Assembly (NCBI GenBank): GCA_026986455.1
Contig: JALSON010000359.1
Coordinates: 1-6,573, forward strand
Reading direction: 5' to 3'
From: Thermococcaceae archaeon
GTDB taxonomy: Archaea > Methanobacteriota_B > Thermococci > Thermococcales > Thermococcaceae
Length of the DNA stretch: 6,573 nt
Below are positions 1 to 5,022 of the stretch, piece by piece. A program made the translations under genes and the position numbers. A model generated the notes under the pieces. That model did no database searches, was not told where the DNA came from, and saw only the letters and a list, made by a program, of their open reading frames with translations. How positions within the stretch are numbered: the first letter of the stretch is position 1; the number at the start of each line of letters is the position of its first letter.

Positions 1-72
1 ATAGAAGACACTGTGGTGATAACCAAAAACGGGGCAAAAAGACTAACCAGAACCGAGAGGGAGCTGATTTGA
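1..72 (+). CDS. pepQ: Xaa-Pro dipeptidase (prolidase), C-terminal end only
   Basis: Frame 1 is open from the left edge to TGA at 70-72 and encodes 23 residues, beginning IEDTVVITKNGAKRLT and ending TERELI. This closely matches the C-terminus I know from Pyrococcus furiosus prolidase (IEDTV.ITENGAKRLTKTEREL), in the pita-bread fold of M24 metallopeptidases. Enzymes of this family are cytosolic and use divalent metal to cleave dipeptides with C-terminal proline. The Glu of IED is in the region that supplies the last conserved metal ligand of the family. Only the tail is present, so the rest of the active site cannot be assessed. The stop overlaps the TTG start of the next small ORF (TTGA at 69-72), suggesting cotranscription. 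Confidence 0.85.
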   Translation: MEDTVVITKNGAKRLTRTERELI

Positions 73-263
73 CCCATCTAAATTTTGGAGCCCCAGAGGA
101 TGCAATTCAAGCTTCAAAGAAAAAGAACTTCGGGGGATATGTAGTGTTGGACGATAAGGAACTTCAGGAAATCCTCAAGGAACTCGAAGACGCAAAGAGA
201 AAAGGTGTTCCATTGAGAGAGATTTGGGGTGATTGGGATGCAGATACTCCATCAGGACGTTAA
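69..263 (+). CDS. small hypothetical protein between pepQ and pelA
   Basis: A 64-residue ORF starts at TTG 69 within the pepQ stop (TTGA overlap) and ends at TAA 261-263, 26 bases inside pelA. I do not recognise the family. The middle (GGYVVLDDKELQEILKEL) looks like a short strand followed by a charged amphipathic helix, and the tail is polar (REIWGDWDAD). It has no membrane segment or Cys pair. In favour of it being real: the tight overlaps on both sides, the absence of other long frames here, and the same TTGA coupling used by the HEPN gene at 1668-1671. Against: a rare start codon and only a weak purine-rich ribosome site (GAGGGAG, 57-63). An alternative start is GTG 144, with GGGGGAT at 132-138 five bases upstream, giving 39 residues. 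The codons are more AT-rich than those of pelA. It could also be a remnant of a longer gene. Confidence 0.45.
   Translation: MTHLNFGAPEDAIQASKKKNFGGYVVLDDKELQEILKELEDAKRKGVPLREIWGDWDADTPSGR
228..233 (+). promoter_or_regulatory. Shine-Dalgarno for pelA
   Basis: GGTGAT lies four bases (TGGG) before ATG 238. The same GGTGAT-N4-ATG geometry occurs at the AIR-synthase-like gene and at feoA. It places the start at 238, not at the in-frame GTG 229 that is itself part of the motif. Confidence 0.7.
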
Positions 264-1311
264 GGAGGGCAAGATCAAGGTCAAGGCCGAGACCCTCGAC
301 GACCTCTGGCACCTCTACCACATCATAGACCCAGGCGATGTGGTTTACGCAAAGACTCTCAGAAAGCAGAGCCAGAGGAGCGATTCGCTCAGGGCTGAGA
401 AGGTAGAGGTCATTCCGGTCTTCCTCGGTGTGAGGGCGGAGAAGATAAACTTCCACAAGTTCGCCAACCAGGTCCGCGTTACCGGGCCGATAGTCTACGC
501 CAACAGGGACGACGTCCCCCTCGGCAAGTACCACACCCTTGCAATCGAGGAAGGCACGGTCGTTACAATCCAGAAGCCCCGCTGGAAGGAGCACCACATA
601 GAGAGGCTGAAAGAAGCGGTTGAGGCATCAAAGAGGGCAAGGGTCATGATAGTCGTCATAGACGACGGGGAAGCTGATATGGCGATAATCAGGGAGTACG
701 GCGTCGAGATACTCAAGGGGATACGCTACAACCTCGGGGGGAAGCGTTACAACACCAACCGTGAGAGCGAAGAGAAGAAGTTCTTCCACGACGTGGCGAA
801 GAGCATGGAGGAGATAATAAGCAGGGAGGGCATAGAGAGGGCGATAGTTGCCGGCCCCGGCTTCGTCAAGGAGGACTTCTACAAGTTCCTGCGCGAGAAC
901 TATCCTGAGCTGGCCAAGAAGGTGGTCATTGAAGATACGAGCGTGACCGGGAGGACGGGCATCTACGAGGTCATAAGGCGCGGAACGGTTGACAAGGTCT
1001 ACCACGAGAACCGCGTTGCCAAGGAGGTCCAGCTCGTCGAGAAGGTGCTCGAAAACATAGCGAGGAACAGCGGTTTAGCGGCTTACGGCTTCAGGGAAGT
1101 GGAAGAGGCCGTTAACTACGGTGCGGTGGAGACGCTTTTGGTTCTCGACGAACTGCTCAAAGGCGAGCACAGGGAGAAAATCGAGGAGCTCATGGATTCC
1201 GTAAGGTATTCGAGGGGCGAGGTTGTCGTGGTAAGCTCGGAGCACGAGGGCGGCGACAAGCTGAAAGCATTGGGCGGCCTGGCGGCGCTGCTGAGGTTCA
1301 GGGTGAAGTGA
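238..1311 (+). CDS. pelA: mRNA surveillance protein Pelota (Dom34 homologue)
   Basis: Complete 357-residue archaeal Pelota, the usual family length. It enters the A site of stalled ribosomes, delivered in archaea by aEF1A, and promotes subunit splitting with ABCE1; this is family knowledge. Domains in order: an Lsm-like N-terminal domain at about 1-130 (ETLDDLWHLYHIIDPGD, residues 18-34), an eRF1 domain-2-like core at about 133-265 (MIVVIDDGEADMA 137-149, AGPGFVKEDF 205-214), and an eRF1 domain-3-like C-terminal domain at about 270-357 (NYGAVETLLVLDEL 293-306). The GGQ tripeptide of true release factors is absent, as expected for Pelota; NLGGKRYNT (165-173) is not GGQ. The start is ATG 238 after GGTGAT, because homologues begin with a short M.IL segment. 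The 5' end overlaps the small upstream ORF by 26 bases, and the 3' end overlaps the convergent HEPN gene by 14 bases. Confidence 0.97.
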   Translation: MQILHQDVKEGKIKVKAETLDDLWHLYHIIDPGDVVYAKTLRKQSQRSDSLRAEKVEVIPVFLGVRAEKINFHKFANQVRVTGPIVYANRDDVPLGKYHTLAIEEGTVVTIQKPRWKEHHIERLKEAVEASKRARVMIVVIDDGEADMAIIREYGVEILKGIRYNLGGKRYNTNRESEEKKFFHDVAKSMEEIISREGIERAIVAGPGFVKEDFYKFLRENYPELAKKVVIEDTSVTGRTGIYEVIRRGTVDKVYHENRVAKEVQLVEKVLENIARNSGLAAYGFREVEEAVNYGAVETLLVLDELLKGEHREKIEELMDSVRYSRGEVVVVSSEHEGGDKLKALGGLAALLRFRVK

Positions 1312-1671
1312 GTTTAGAGTTTACAAATTTGAGAACAAGTTCCGCCAGTTTTATTGCGTTTTCCGCCTCTTCTTCCTCCGGCTCGTGGAGGGTTGGATAC
1401 CTCGCCTCAACAGCGTAGGCGGTTAGAATGTCCACGTCATAATCGAAGAGCTCCATAAATTCTGGATCTATCTCGGCCACAGGAGTATAAGTTCGCCAAT
1501 GTCATGGGTTCTCTTAATGGGCCTTCCGTTTGATATTAAAAATGCTTTCAAGGCCTTTTCGGCACACTGCTGGGCGTGGAACGTCGCGTAGTCGTAGAAT
1601 TTAAGAGAAAGACTGCTCTTGGCCAGCACTAGGTCTTTTTCAGCCTTTTCGAGCCATTCCTTGAAGCTCAA
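1298..1671 (-). pseudogene. HEPN domain protein (PF05168-type), split by a frameshift
   Basis: Two overlapping minus-strand frames together make one HEPN protein of about 125 residues. The 5' piece (1671-1468, TTG start, 67 codons) has the family's first helices: EWLEKAEKDLVLAK, then YDYATFHAQQCAEKALKAFL (residues 26-45) and RTHDIGELI. The 3' piece (1480-1298) continues with AEIDPEF, LTAYAVEARYPT and a C-terminal acidic helix. The first frame stops (WPR*) exactly where the second picks up. One missing base in the CTGTG/GCC stretch near 1476-1480 (coding CTG TGn GCC) would restore ELILL-x-AEIDPEF. HEPN proteins paired with MNT are RNase toxins or HepT-like partners; R50-x5-H56 fits an Rx4-6H spacing but is not clearly the catalytic site. 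The TTG start overlaps the MNT stop (TTGA). A sequencing error, true inactivation, or use of GTG 1480 to make a separate C-terminal protein are all possible. Confidence 0.8.
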
Positions 1672-2024
1672 ATTTTCGCACCCTCCCTGAGAGCGTAGTA
1701 GTAAATAAAGCCAGTATCGTTCCTAACCTTTTCGAGCTCATCCTTTGAAATGAAGAGAACGTCCACCTTGATCCCTCTCAACAGAAGCTCCCTGTGTATT
1801 CTTTTGTAAGCTTCAAGCTCGGTTTTTCTCTCCAAAGGTTCAGGTACAACCACCAGAATATCCCAGTCGCTGTCTGCCTTGAAATTTCCCCTCGCCCGGG
1901 AACCGAAGAGGATTATATCCTCAACACCAAGCCCGAGTTCCCTCATTATCTTAACAACCACATCCTGGATAATCTCTCGGCTCATAGTTGGTACTATGCT
2001 TTCCCAGTATTTATTCTTTGCCAT
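1668..2024 (-). CDS. MNT-type minimal nucleotidyltransferase (HEPN partner, putative antitoxin)
   Basis: A 118-residue protein (from ATG 2024) of the minimal DNA polymerase-beta-like nucleotidyltransferase family. The signature GSRARGNFKADSDWDILVV carries the G-S motif and the D-x-D metal-binding pair (DSDWD), and IKVDVLF supplies the likely third carboxylate, so the catalytic core looks intact. In studied MNT/HEPN toxin-antitoxin pairs such as MntA/HepT, the MNT protein neutralises the HEPN RNase by adding AMP groups to it; that role is inferred here from family and neighbour. ATG 2024 follows GGAG by four bases and overlaps the end of the AIR-synthase-like gene by 14 bases. A second candidate, ATG 1985 (MSREIIQDVV, 105 residues), has no clear ribosome site but lies about 26 bases after an AATAAATAC stretch. 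A longer GTG 2045 start is unlikely. The stop overlaps the HEPN TTG. Confidence 0.9.
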   Translation of the reverse strand: MAKNKYWESIVPTMSREIIQDVVVKIMRELGLGVEDIILFGSRARGNFKADSDWDILVVVPEPLERKTELEAYKRIHRELLLRGIKVDVLFISKDELEKVRNDTGFIYYYALREGAKI

Positions 2025-3012
2025 ACAGCTCCACGTAGGGGTCACTCTTAAACGTCGGGAACTCCTTTTCCTCCCCGTTTTCGATTAAAACCCGCTTTTT
2101 ATCAGCGGTGAACTCTCCCAGCTCGAACGCCTCAATTTCATTTTTCTGCAATTCTGTAATTAGAGAATCAGATTTTTCTGGTGGGGCTATTGCTATCAGC
2201 GTTCCCGTCGAGGAGACGCTCCAGGGCTCAAGGCCGTAAAAGCCGAGAACCTTCTCCACGAGCGGGTTGAGCCTGAGCCTTTGGGCGTAAACGACAAAGC
2301 CAACGTTGGAGTTGTCGGCTATCTCGTGGAGAGCAGTTAAACCGCCTTCAGTTGCGTCGTGCATTCCCCTCACGAATGGTCTCGCCGTTAGAGCCTCCGG
2401 CAGGACAGTCTCAAGCCTGTACATAGCTCTCAGTTTGGAGATTTCTCCGGGAGTTAGAACCTTCCTGAGCTCATCCACCCTGAAATGGGAAGCAGAGACA
2501 GCGAACTCAAGGACGACCTTGTTGGTGACGACTATCTTATCTCCGGGCCTTGCGAGGGGTAGTTTCAACTCTTCTTCTCTCACGAGCCCCATTGCGGTGG
2601 TGGTAGCGGTTGGCTCAGCCACATTCGGATAAACGCCCGTGTGGCCGCCTATTATCGAGCTCCCGTATTTTTGACACTCGCCGTTAAGGCTTTCCATTGC
2701 CCTTTTAAGGAACTCCTTTGAGGTGCTGGGCGGAAGGATAAAATCGACCACGAGCCACCTCGGCCTTGCCCCAAAAACAGCCACGTCGCTTGAAGCGAAG
2801 TGATAGGTGAAGAAGCCGAAGGTTTCGGCTGGAACGCCGATGGCTGGGTCGGTGGCTACAACAAGGTAATGCTCATCGCCGTACTCAAGAACCGCCGCAT
2901 CAAAGCCTTCCCTCGGCCCGTAAATGACTTTGGGGTCTTCAACACCAAGGTTTGGAAAGACGACCTCCCGCAATATCTCGTTCCTGAGTTTTCCCGGGGG
3001 AAGCTGATCCAT
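2011..3012 (-). CDS. AIR synthase/HypE-like ATP-binding protein
   Basis: A 333-residue member of the PurM/HypE/SelD/ThiL superfamily, whose members bind ATP at a dimer interface and phosphorylate an oxygen or other acceptor. Visible hallmarks: GFDAAVL (36-42) and TDP (54-56) in the N-terminal AIRS domain, GARPRWL (81-87), the glycine-rich IGGHTGVYP (121-129), and MHDATEGGLTALHEI (217-231) opening the C-terminal AIRS_C domain. The last two resemble HypE, but the protein ends YVELYGKE and lacks the C-terminal Cys that HypE needs for thiocyanate formation, so it is not a canonical HypE. The start is ATG 3012 after GGTGAT (3022-3017) with a four-base spacer; the in-frame GTG 3021 is part of that motif. 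The gene begins five bases after the PP-loop gene's stop (that stop is inside this Shine-Dalgarno) and overlaps the MNT gene by 14 bases. The substrate is unknown. Confidence 0.88.
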   Translation of the reverse strand: MDQLPPGKLRNEILREVVFPNLGVEDPKVIYGPREGFDAAVLEYGDEHYLVVATDPAIGVPAETFGFFTYHFASSDVAVFGARPRWLVVDFILPPSTSKEFLKRAMESLNGECQKYGSSIIGGHTGVYPNVAEPTATTTAMGLVREEELKLPLARPGDKIVVTNKVVLEFAVSASHFRVDELRKVLTPGEISKLRAMYRLETVLPEALTARPFVRGMHDATEGGLTALHEIADNSNVGFVVYAQRLRLNPLVEKVLGFYGLEPWSVSSTGTLIAIAPPEKSDSLITELQKNEIEAFELGEFTADKKRVLIENGEEKEFPTFKSDPYVELYGKE

Positions 3013-3016
3013 AGCG

Positions 3017-3022
3017 ATCACC
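3017..3022 (-). promoter_or_regulatory. Shine-Dalgarno for the AIR-synthase-like gene
   Basis: GGTGAT followed by CGCT and ATG 3012. The motif contains the TGA stop of the upstream PP-loop gene (3020-3018), so translation of the two genes is probably coupled. Confidence 0.7.
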
Positions 3023-3809
3023 GTTTGCCCTTAAACTCCCTCACAACGGATTCAACCTCTCTCAGGGTTTCCCCATCGCAGTCCCAGCACATTATCTCGA
3101 AGCTCGGGACACGGACGCTCACGCGAACCTTTCTTTTCCTCGCAATCTTGCTCACCTCGTAGTTGACCCGATAGGCCAAGTCCATTAGCTTTTCCGTCAC
3201 GATTTCCTCCCTGTCTATGTACTGGAGCGGACAGCCCTCGCGCCACTGCCTTCTCCTCCCGTATTCGTACATGCGGTAGGGCCTTATTCCAGCCTCATCT
3301 GCAAGAGCCTCCACTTCCTCAGCGGTGTACTTTATCAGCGGCCGGAAGAACGGCACTCCAATTTTCGGCAGTTCGCAGAGCCGTATGTCGGTTTTGCACT
3401 GGTCGAGGAGAGCCCCTATTATCTTGTCGTTCGCGTTGTCGCCCTTAGCCAAAACATCAAAGCCGTTGTTGAGGGCGAACCACTTGGCGTTCCAGAGCAT
3501 TACCTTCTTGCAGTTTATGCATATCGGCCCCTTTCTGCCGGTCGCCTCCCCAAGTAGGCCTTCCGTAACATCGACGAGATAGTGCTCAATGCCCAGCTTT
3601 TTGGTGAATCCCATCGCCCAGTTTAGCGTTTCCCTCCAGCTCCAGCGGTGGAAGAATGTTAAAGCCGAAACGTTAAGTCCGGCCTCCTTAAGGAGGTACA
3701 GAGCGAGGGAACTGTCCTTTCCACCGGAGAAAAGCAGGAGGATTTTCTTATCCTGAAGTCCGTTCCTGTAGCTGAATTCTTTTATTTCGCTCATGATACC
3801 GGAGAGCAT
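3018..3809 (-). CDS. PP-loop superfamily ATPase, putative sulfur-transfer enzyme
   Basis: A 263-residue N-type ATP pyrophosphatase. The PP-loop SGGKDSS is at residues 28-34, after a hydrophobic strand (KKILLLF). Other features: CINC (97-100), AKGDNAND (121-128), FRPL (155-158) followed by a YTAEEVEALA helix, REGCPL (Cys193), and a C-terminal CWDC pair (241-244). Two CxxC pairs plus a lone Cys resemble the TtcA/TtuA (Ncs6) group of tRNA thiolases, which adenylate the target and often hold an Fe-S cluster, but the N-terminal zinc ribbon of TtuA is absent and exact family membership cannot be decided here. The start could be ATG 3809 or ATG 3794 (258 residues). I favour 3809 because a TATA box at 3840-3831 predicts transcription from about the A of that ATG, giving a leaderless mRNA; neither ATG has a good Shine-Dalgarno. 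It is the first gene of the leftward cluster. Confidence 0.88.
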   Translation of the reverse strand: MLSGIMSEIKEFSYRNGLQDKKILLLFSGGKDSSLALYLLKEAGLNVSALTFFHRWSWRETLNWAMGFTKKLGIEHYLVDVTEGLLGEATGRKGPICINCKKVMLWNAKWFALNNGFDVLAKGDNANDKIIGALLDQCKTDIRLCELPKIGVPFFRPLIKYTAEEVEALADEAGIRPYRMYEYGRRRQWREGCPLQYIDREEIVTEKLMDLAYRVNYEVSKIARKRKVRVSVRVPSFEIMCWDCDGETLREVESVVREFKGKR

Positions 3810-3830
3810 GATAAAAGTTGGAGGGAGGTA

Positions 3831-3840
3831 TTAAAAAGCT
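3831..3840 (-). promoter_or_regulatory. TATA box of the PP-loop/AIRS/MNT/HEPN cluster
   Basis: Minus-strand AGCTTTTTAA is identical to the decamer upstream of feoA (4701-4710). Its centre is about 25 bases before CA at 3810/3809, a plausible initiator coinciding with ATG 3809. The T5 run also directly follows the stop of the membrane-protein gene, so it may serve as an archaeal oligo-T terminator as well. Confidence 0.55.
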
Positions 3841-4496
3841 CACTCTCCTCTGAGGTCGAGATATGCCAGTGTTAGTGCGACAGCCACATATGGAGTTGTT
3901 ATCAGTGAAGCCACGGCACTGCCCACGTATGGTATTAGACTCAAAATCATTGTTACTACACCAGCTATGATTATGAGTGCGATAAGGAACACCACAACAT
4001 CACCAAAATTCCCCCTGACGAGACTGATACTCTCCCTTATCGCTTCGATGCCATCCATGTCCTCGAGCATTATTATAGGAATCGTGAATGCCACGAGAAT
4101 CAGCCATATCAGTCCCGGAATTATGAGAAGCATCATGCCTATGAAAGCTCCGATAGCGATTATCACCGTTGCCACAATAAGACTGCTGAGCCTGCCGAGT
4201 GCAGCATTTATTCCCGTCATGTATCCCGGGGATTCGCCGGTGAGCTGTCTGTGAGCCATGTCAACTATCGCCCCAGCGGCTATAAGTGAAGCTATGAATG
4301 ATATCAATCCCATTATGCCGGCCAGTCCAATTAATGCTCCCATTCCTGCCGGCCTCATCCTGAATACGCTTCCGCCAAATGCAACCCCGCTGAGGAGGTT
4401 GATGGCAAATGGCAGGAGTGCCGGAACAAAAAGGCCGTAGTTTTCCTTAAGCATTCCAACAGGTTCTGTAAGACTCTTTCCTATATCTATTCCCAC
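3840..4496 (-). CDS. multi-pass integral membrane protein, DUF4013/UPF0259-like
   Basis: A 218-residue hydrophobic protein with about six predicted membrane segments (roughly 21-42, 53-78, 104-121, 122-143, 166-186 and 190-212). The most characteristic stretch is IIPGLIWLI..F, then PIIMLEDMDGIEAIRE and SISLVRGNFGDV (about 125-167). This matches the PG..., E..G..eAl..S..L.rG.f pattern seen in DUF4013, YciC/UPF0259 and related families. Their biochemical function is unknown to me; envelope or transport roles have only been suggested. I choose GTG 4496 because GAGGTG at 4508-4503 lies six bases upstream; the in-frame GTG 4505 falls inside that ribosome site, and TTG 4502 abuts it. It has its own TATA box at 4550-4542. 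The stop lies 30 bases before the PP-loop ATG, so some readthrough into that gene is possible. There is no signal peptide and no enzyme motif. Confidence 0.8.
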   Translation of the reverse strand: MGIDIGKSLTEPVGMLKENYGLFVPALLPFAINLLSGVAFGGSVFRMRPAGMGALIGLAGIMGLISFIASLIAAGAIVDMAHRQLTGESPGYMTGINAALGRLSSLIVATVIIAIGAFIGMMLLIIPGLIWLILVAFTIPIIMLEDMDGIEAIRESISLVRGNFGDVVVFLIALIIIAGVVTMILSLIPYVGSAVASLITTPYVAVALTLAYLDLRGE

Positions 4497-4502
4497 TTTC
4501 AA

Positions 4503-4508
4503 CACCTC
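4503..4508 (-). promoter_or_regulatory. Shine-Dalgarno for the membrane-protein gene
   Basis: Minus-strand GAGGTG is six bases (TTGAAA) before GTG 4496. It contains the alternative GTG 4505, which argues against the longer start. Confidence 0.55.
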
Positions 4509-4541
4509 GCTTGGTATGTTGCATTACTTTTGCGGTTCACG

Positions 4542-4556
4542 GTTAAATACTTTTCT
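4542..4556 (-). promoter_or_regulatory. Promoter (BRE + TATA) of the membrane-protein gene
   Basis: Minus strand reads an A-rich BRE-like stretch followed by GTATTTAAC at 4550-4542. Transcription about 25 bases on would start near 4522-4520, giving a leader of about 25 bases that includes the GAGGTG ribosome site. Position and sequence fit an archaeal TBP/TFB promoter. Confidence 0.6.
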
Positions 4557-4682
4557 AAAATTCCAGTAAATTTTGACAAACTTTATTTTTATGTGAGCTT
4601 TTGGAAACAGAATGGCAACAATTCATTCAAACTTTCCTGTTTTGAAGAACAATCCACCAATATTTAAAATCAAACCGTATCC

Positions 4683-4701
4683 TTTTGTTAGGCTCACCAA
4701 A
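4683..4701 (+). promoter_or_regulatory. Upstream iron-box-like operator of feo (DtxR/IdeR type)
   Basis: This 19-base stretch matches the DtxR/IdeR consensus (TTAGGTTAG-S-CTAACCTAA, from bacterial regulators) at 15 of 19 positions by my count. The core TTAGGCTCACCAAA (4688-4701) differs at two positions from the core of the second box at 4737-4750. It abuts the feoA TATA box, where the BRE should be, so a bound repressor would compete with TFB/TBP. The regulator itself is not in the window. Confidence 0.5.
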
Positions 4702-4710
4702 GCTTTTTAA
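4701..4710 (+). promoter_or_regulatory. TATA box of feoAB
   Basis: AGCTTTTTAA, the same decamer as the PP-loop promoter. Its centre is about 4706, so transcription should begin near 4731, with a leader of about 30 bases before ATG 4762. A second AT-rich TATA-like stretch (TATTTAAA, 4661-4668) could be an alternative but lies too far upstream for a short leader. Confidence 0.65.
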
Positions 4711-4731
4711 GGCGATCTACTGAGTATGAGA

Positions 4732-4750
4732 GTGAATTAGGCTAACCTAA
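4732..4750 (+). promoter_or_regulatory. Downstream iron-box-like operator of feo (DtxR/IdeR type)
   Basis: The right half CTAACCTAA matches all nine positions of the DtxR/IdeR consensus, and the full 19 bases match at 15. Inside it, TTAGG-CTAA-CCTAA (4737-4750) is a perfect inverted repeat with a four-base spacer. It begins at the predicted transcription start and ends one base before the feoA Shine-Dalgarno, a position suited to blocking transcription. The presence of an iron-uptake gene directly downstream supports iron-responsive control. Confidence 0.6.
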
Positions 4751-4751
4751 C

Positions 4752-4757
4752 GGTGAT
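4752..4757 (+). promoter_or_regulatory. Shine-Dalgarno for feoA
   Basis: GGTGAT, four bases (AGAC) before ATG 4762. It contains the in-frame GTG 4753, which would otherwise be taken as the start. Confidence 0.7.
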
Positions 4758-4761
4758 AGAC

Positions 4762-4989
4762 ATGATTGTACCATTGAACTCCCTGAAACCCGGGGAGAAG
4801 GGCATGGTGGTCAACATACTTGGAGGCTCCGGTGCGCGGCAGAGGCTCCTCGCCATGGGCCTGACCCCGGGAGCGACAGTTCATGTGATAGAATCACACC
4901 AGTTTGGACCCATCATTCTTTCGGTTAGCGGGACGAGGTTTGCCATAGGTAAGGGGCTGGCAGGCAAGGTTATGGTGAGGAAGCTATAA
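4762..4989 (+). CDS. feoA: Ferrous iron transport protein A (SH3-like)
   Basis: A 75-residue FeoA, the usual size for this small cytosolic SH3-fold protein, which is needed for full FeoB activity and is thought to act on or with its G domain. Recognisable features: PLNSLKPGEKGMVVNILGG (4-22), the R-x-RLLAMGL-x-PG turn (RQRLLAMGLTPG, 26-37), the central strand with FGPIILSVSGTRFAIG (48-63), and LAGKVMVRKL at the C-terminus. The start is ATG 4762 after GGTGAT. It lies downstream of a TATA box flanked by two iron-box-like sequences and 91 bases before feoB, so the two are probably cotranscribed. Its 3' end is repeated, in decayed form, directly before feoB (5023-5084). Confidence 0.95.
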   Translation: MIVPLNSLKPGEKGMVVNILGGSGARQRLLAMGLTPGATVHVIESHQFGPIILSVSGTRFAIGKGLAGKVMVRKL

Positions 4990-5022
4990 CAAATATTACT
5001 GCTCTGTATGGTAATCCCAACG

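Noticed and set aside
175..1005. Minus-strand frames opposite pelA
   Set aside because: They mirror a strongly conserved Pelota coding frame and have no recognisable domain or ribosome site.
1294..1480. Treating the 3' HEPN piece as an independent small protein
   Set aside because: Its sequence is the direct continuation of the upstream HEPN frame and its GTG has no clear ribosome site, so a frameshifted single gene is simpler.
2011..3012. Calling this gene hypE
   Set aside because: The HypE-like ATP-site motifs are present, but the C-terminal Cys needed for HypE chemistry is missing and no other hyp genes are nearby.
3840..4496. Membrane protein as a third Feo component
   Set aside because: It is divergently transcribed with its own promoter, has no iron box at its own promoter and no metal-ligand motif, and its PG/E-G-eAl-S-L-rG pattern fits DUF4013/UPF0259-like proteins.
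4506..4751. Riboswitch or structured RNA in the divergent intergenic region
   Set aside because: The region is AT-rich with promoter elements and one short palindrome; I see no extended pairing or known riboswitch core.
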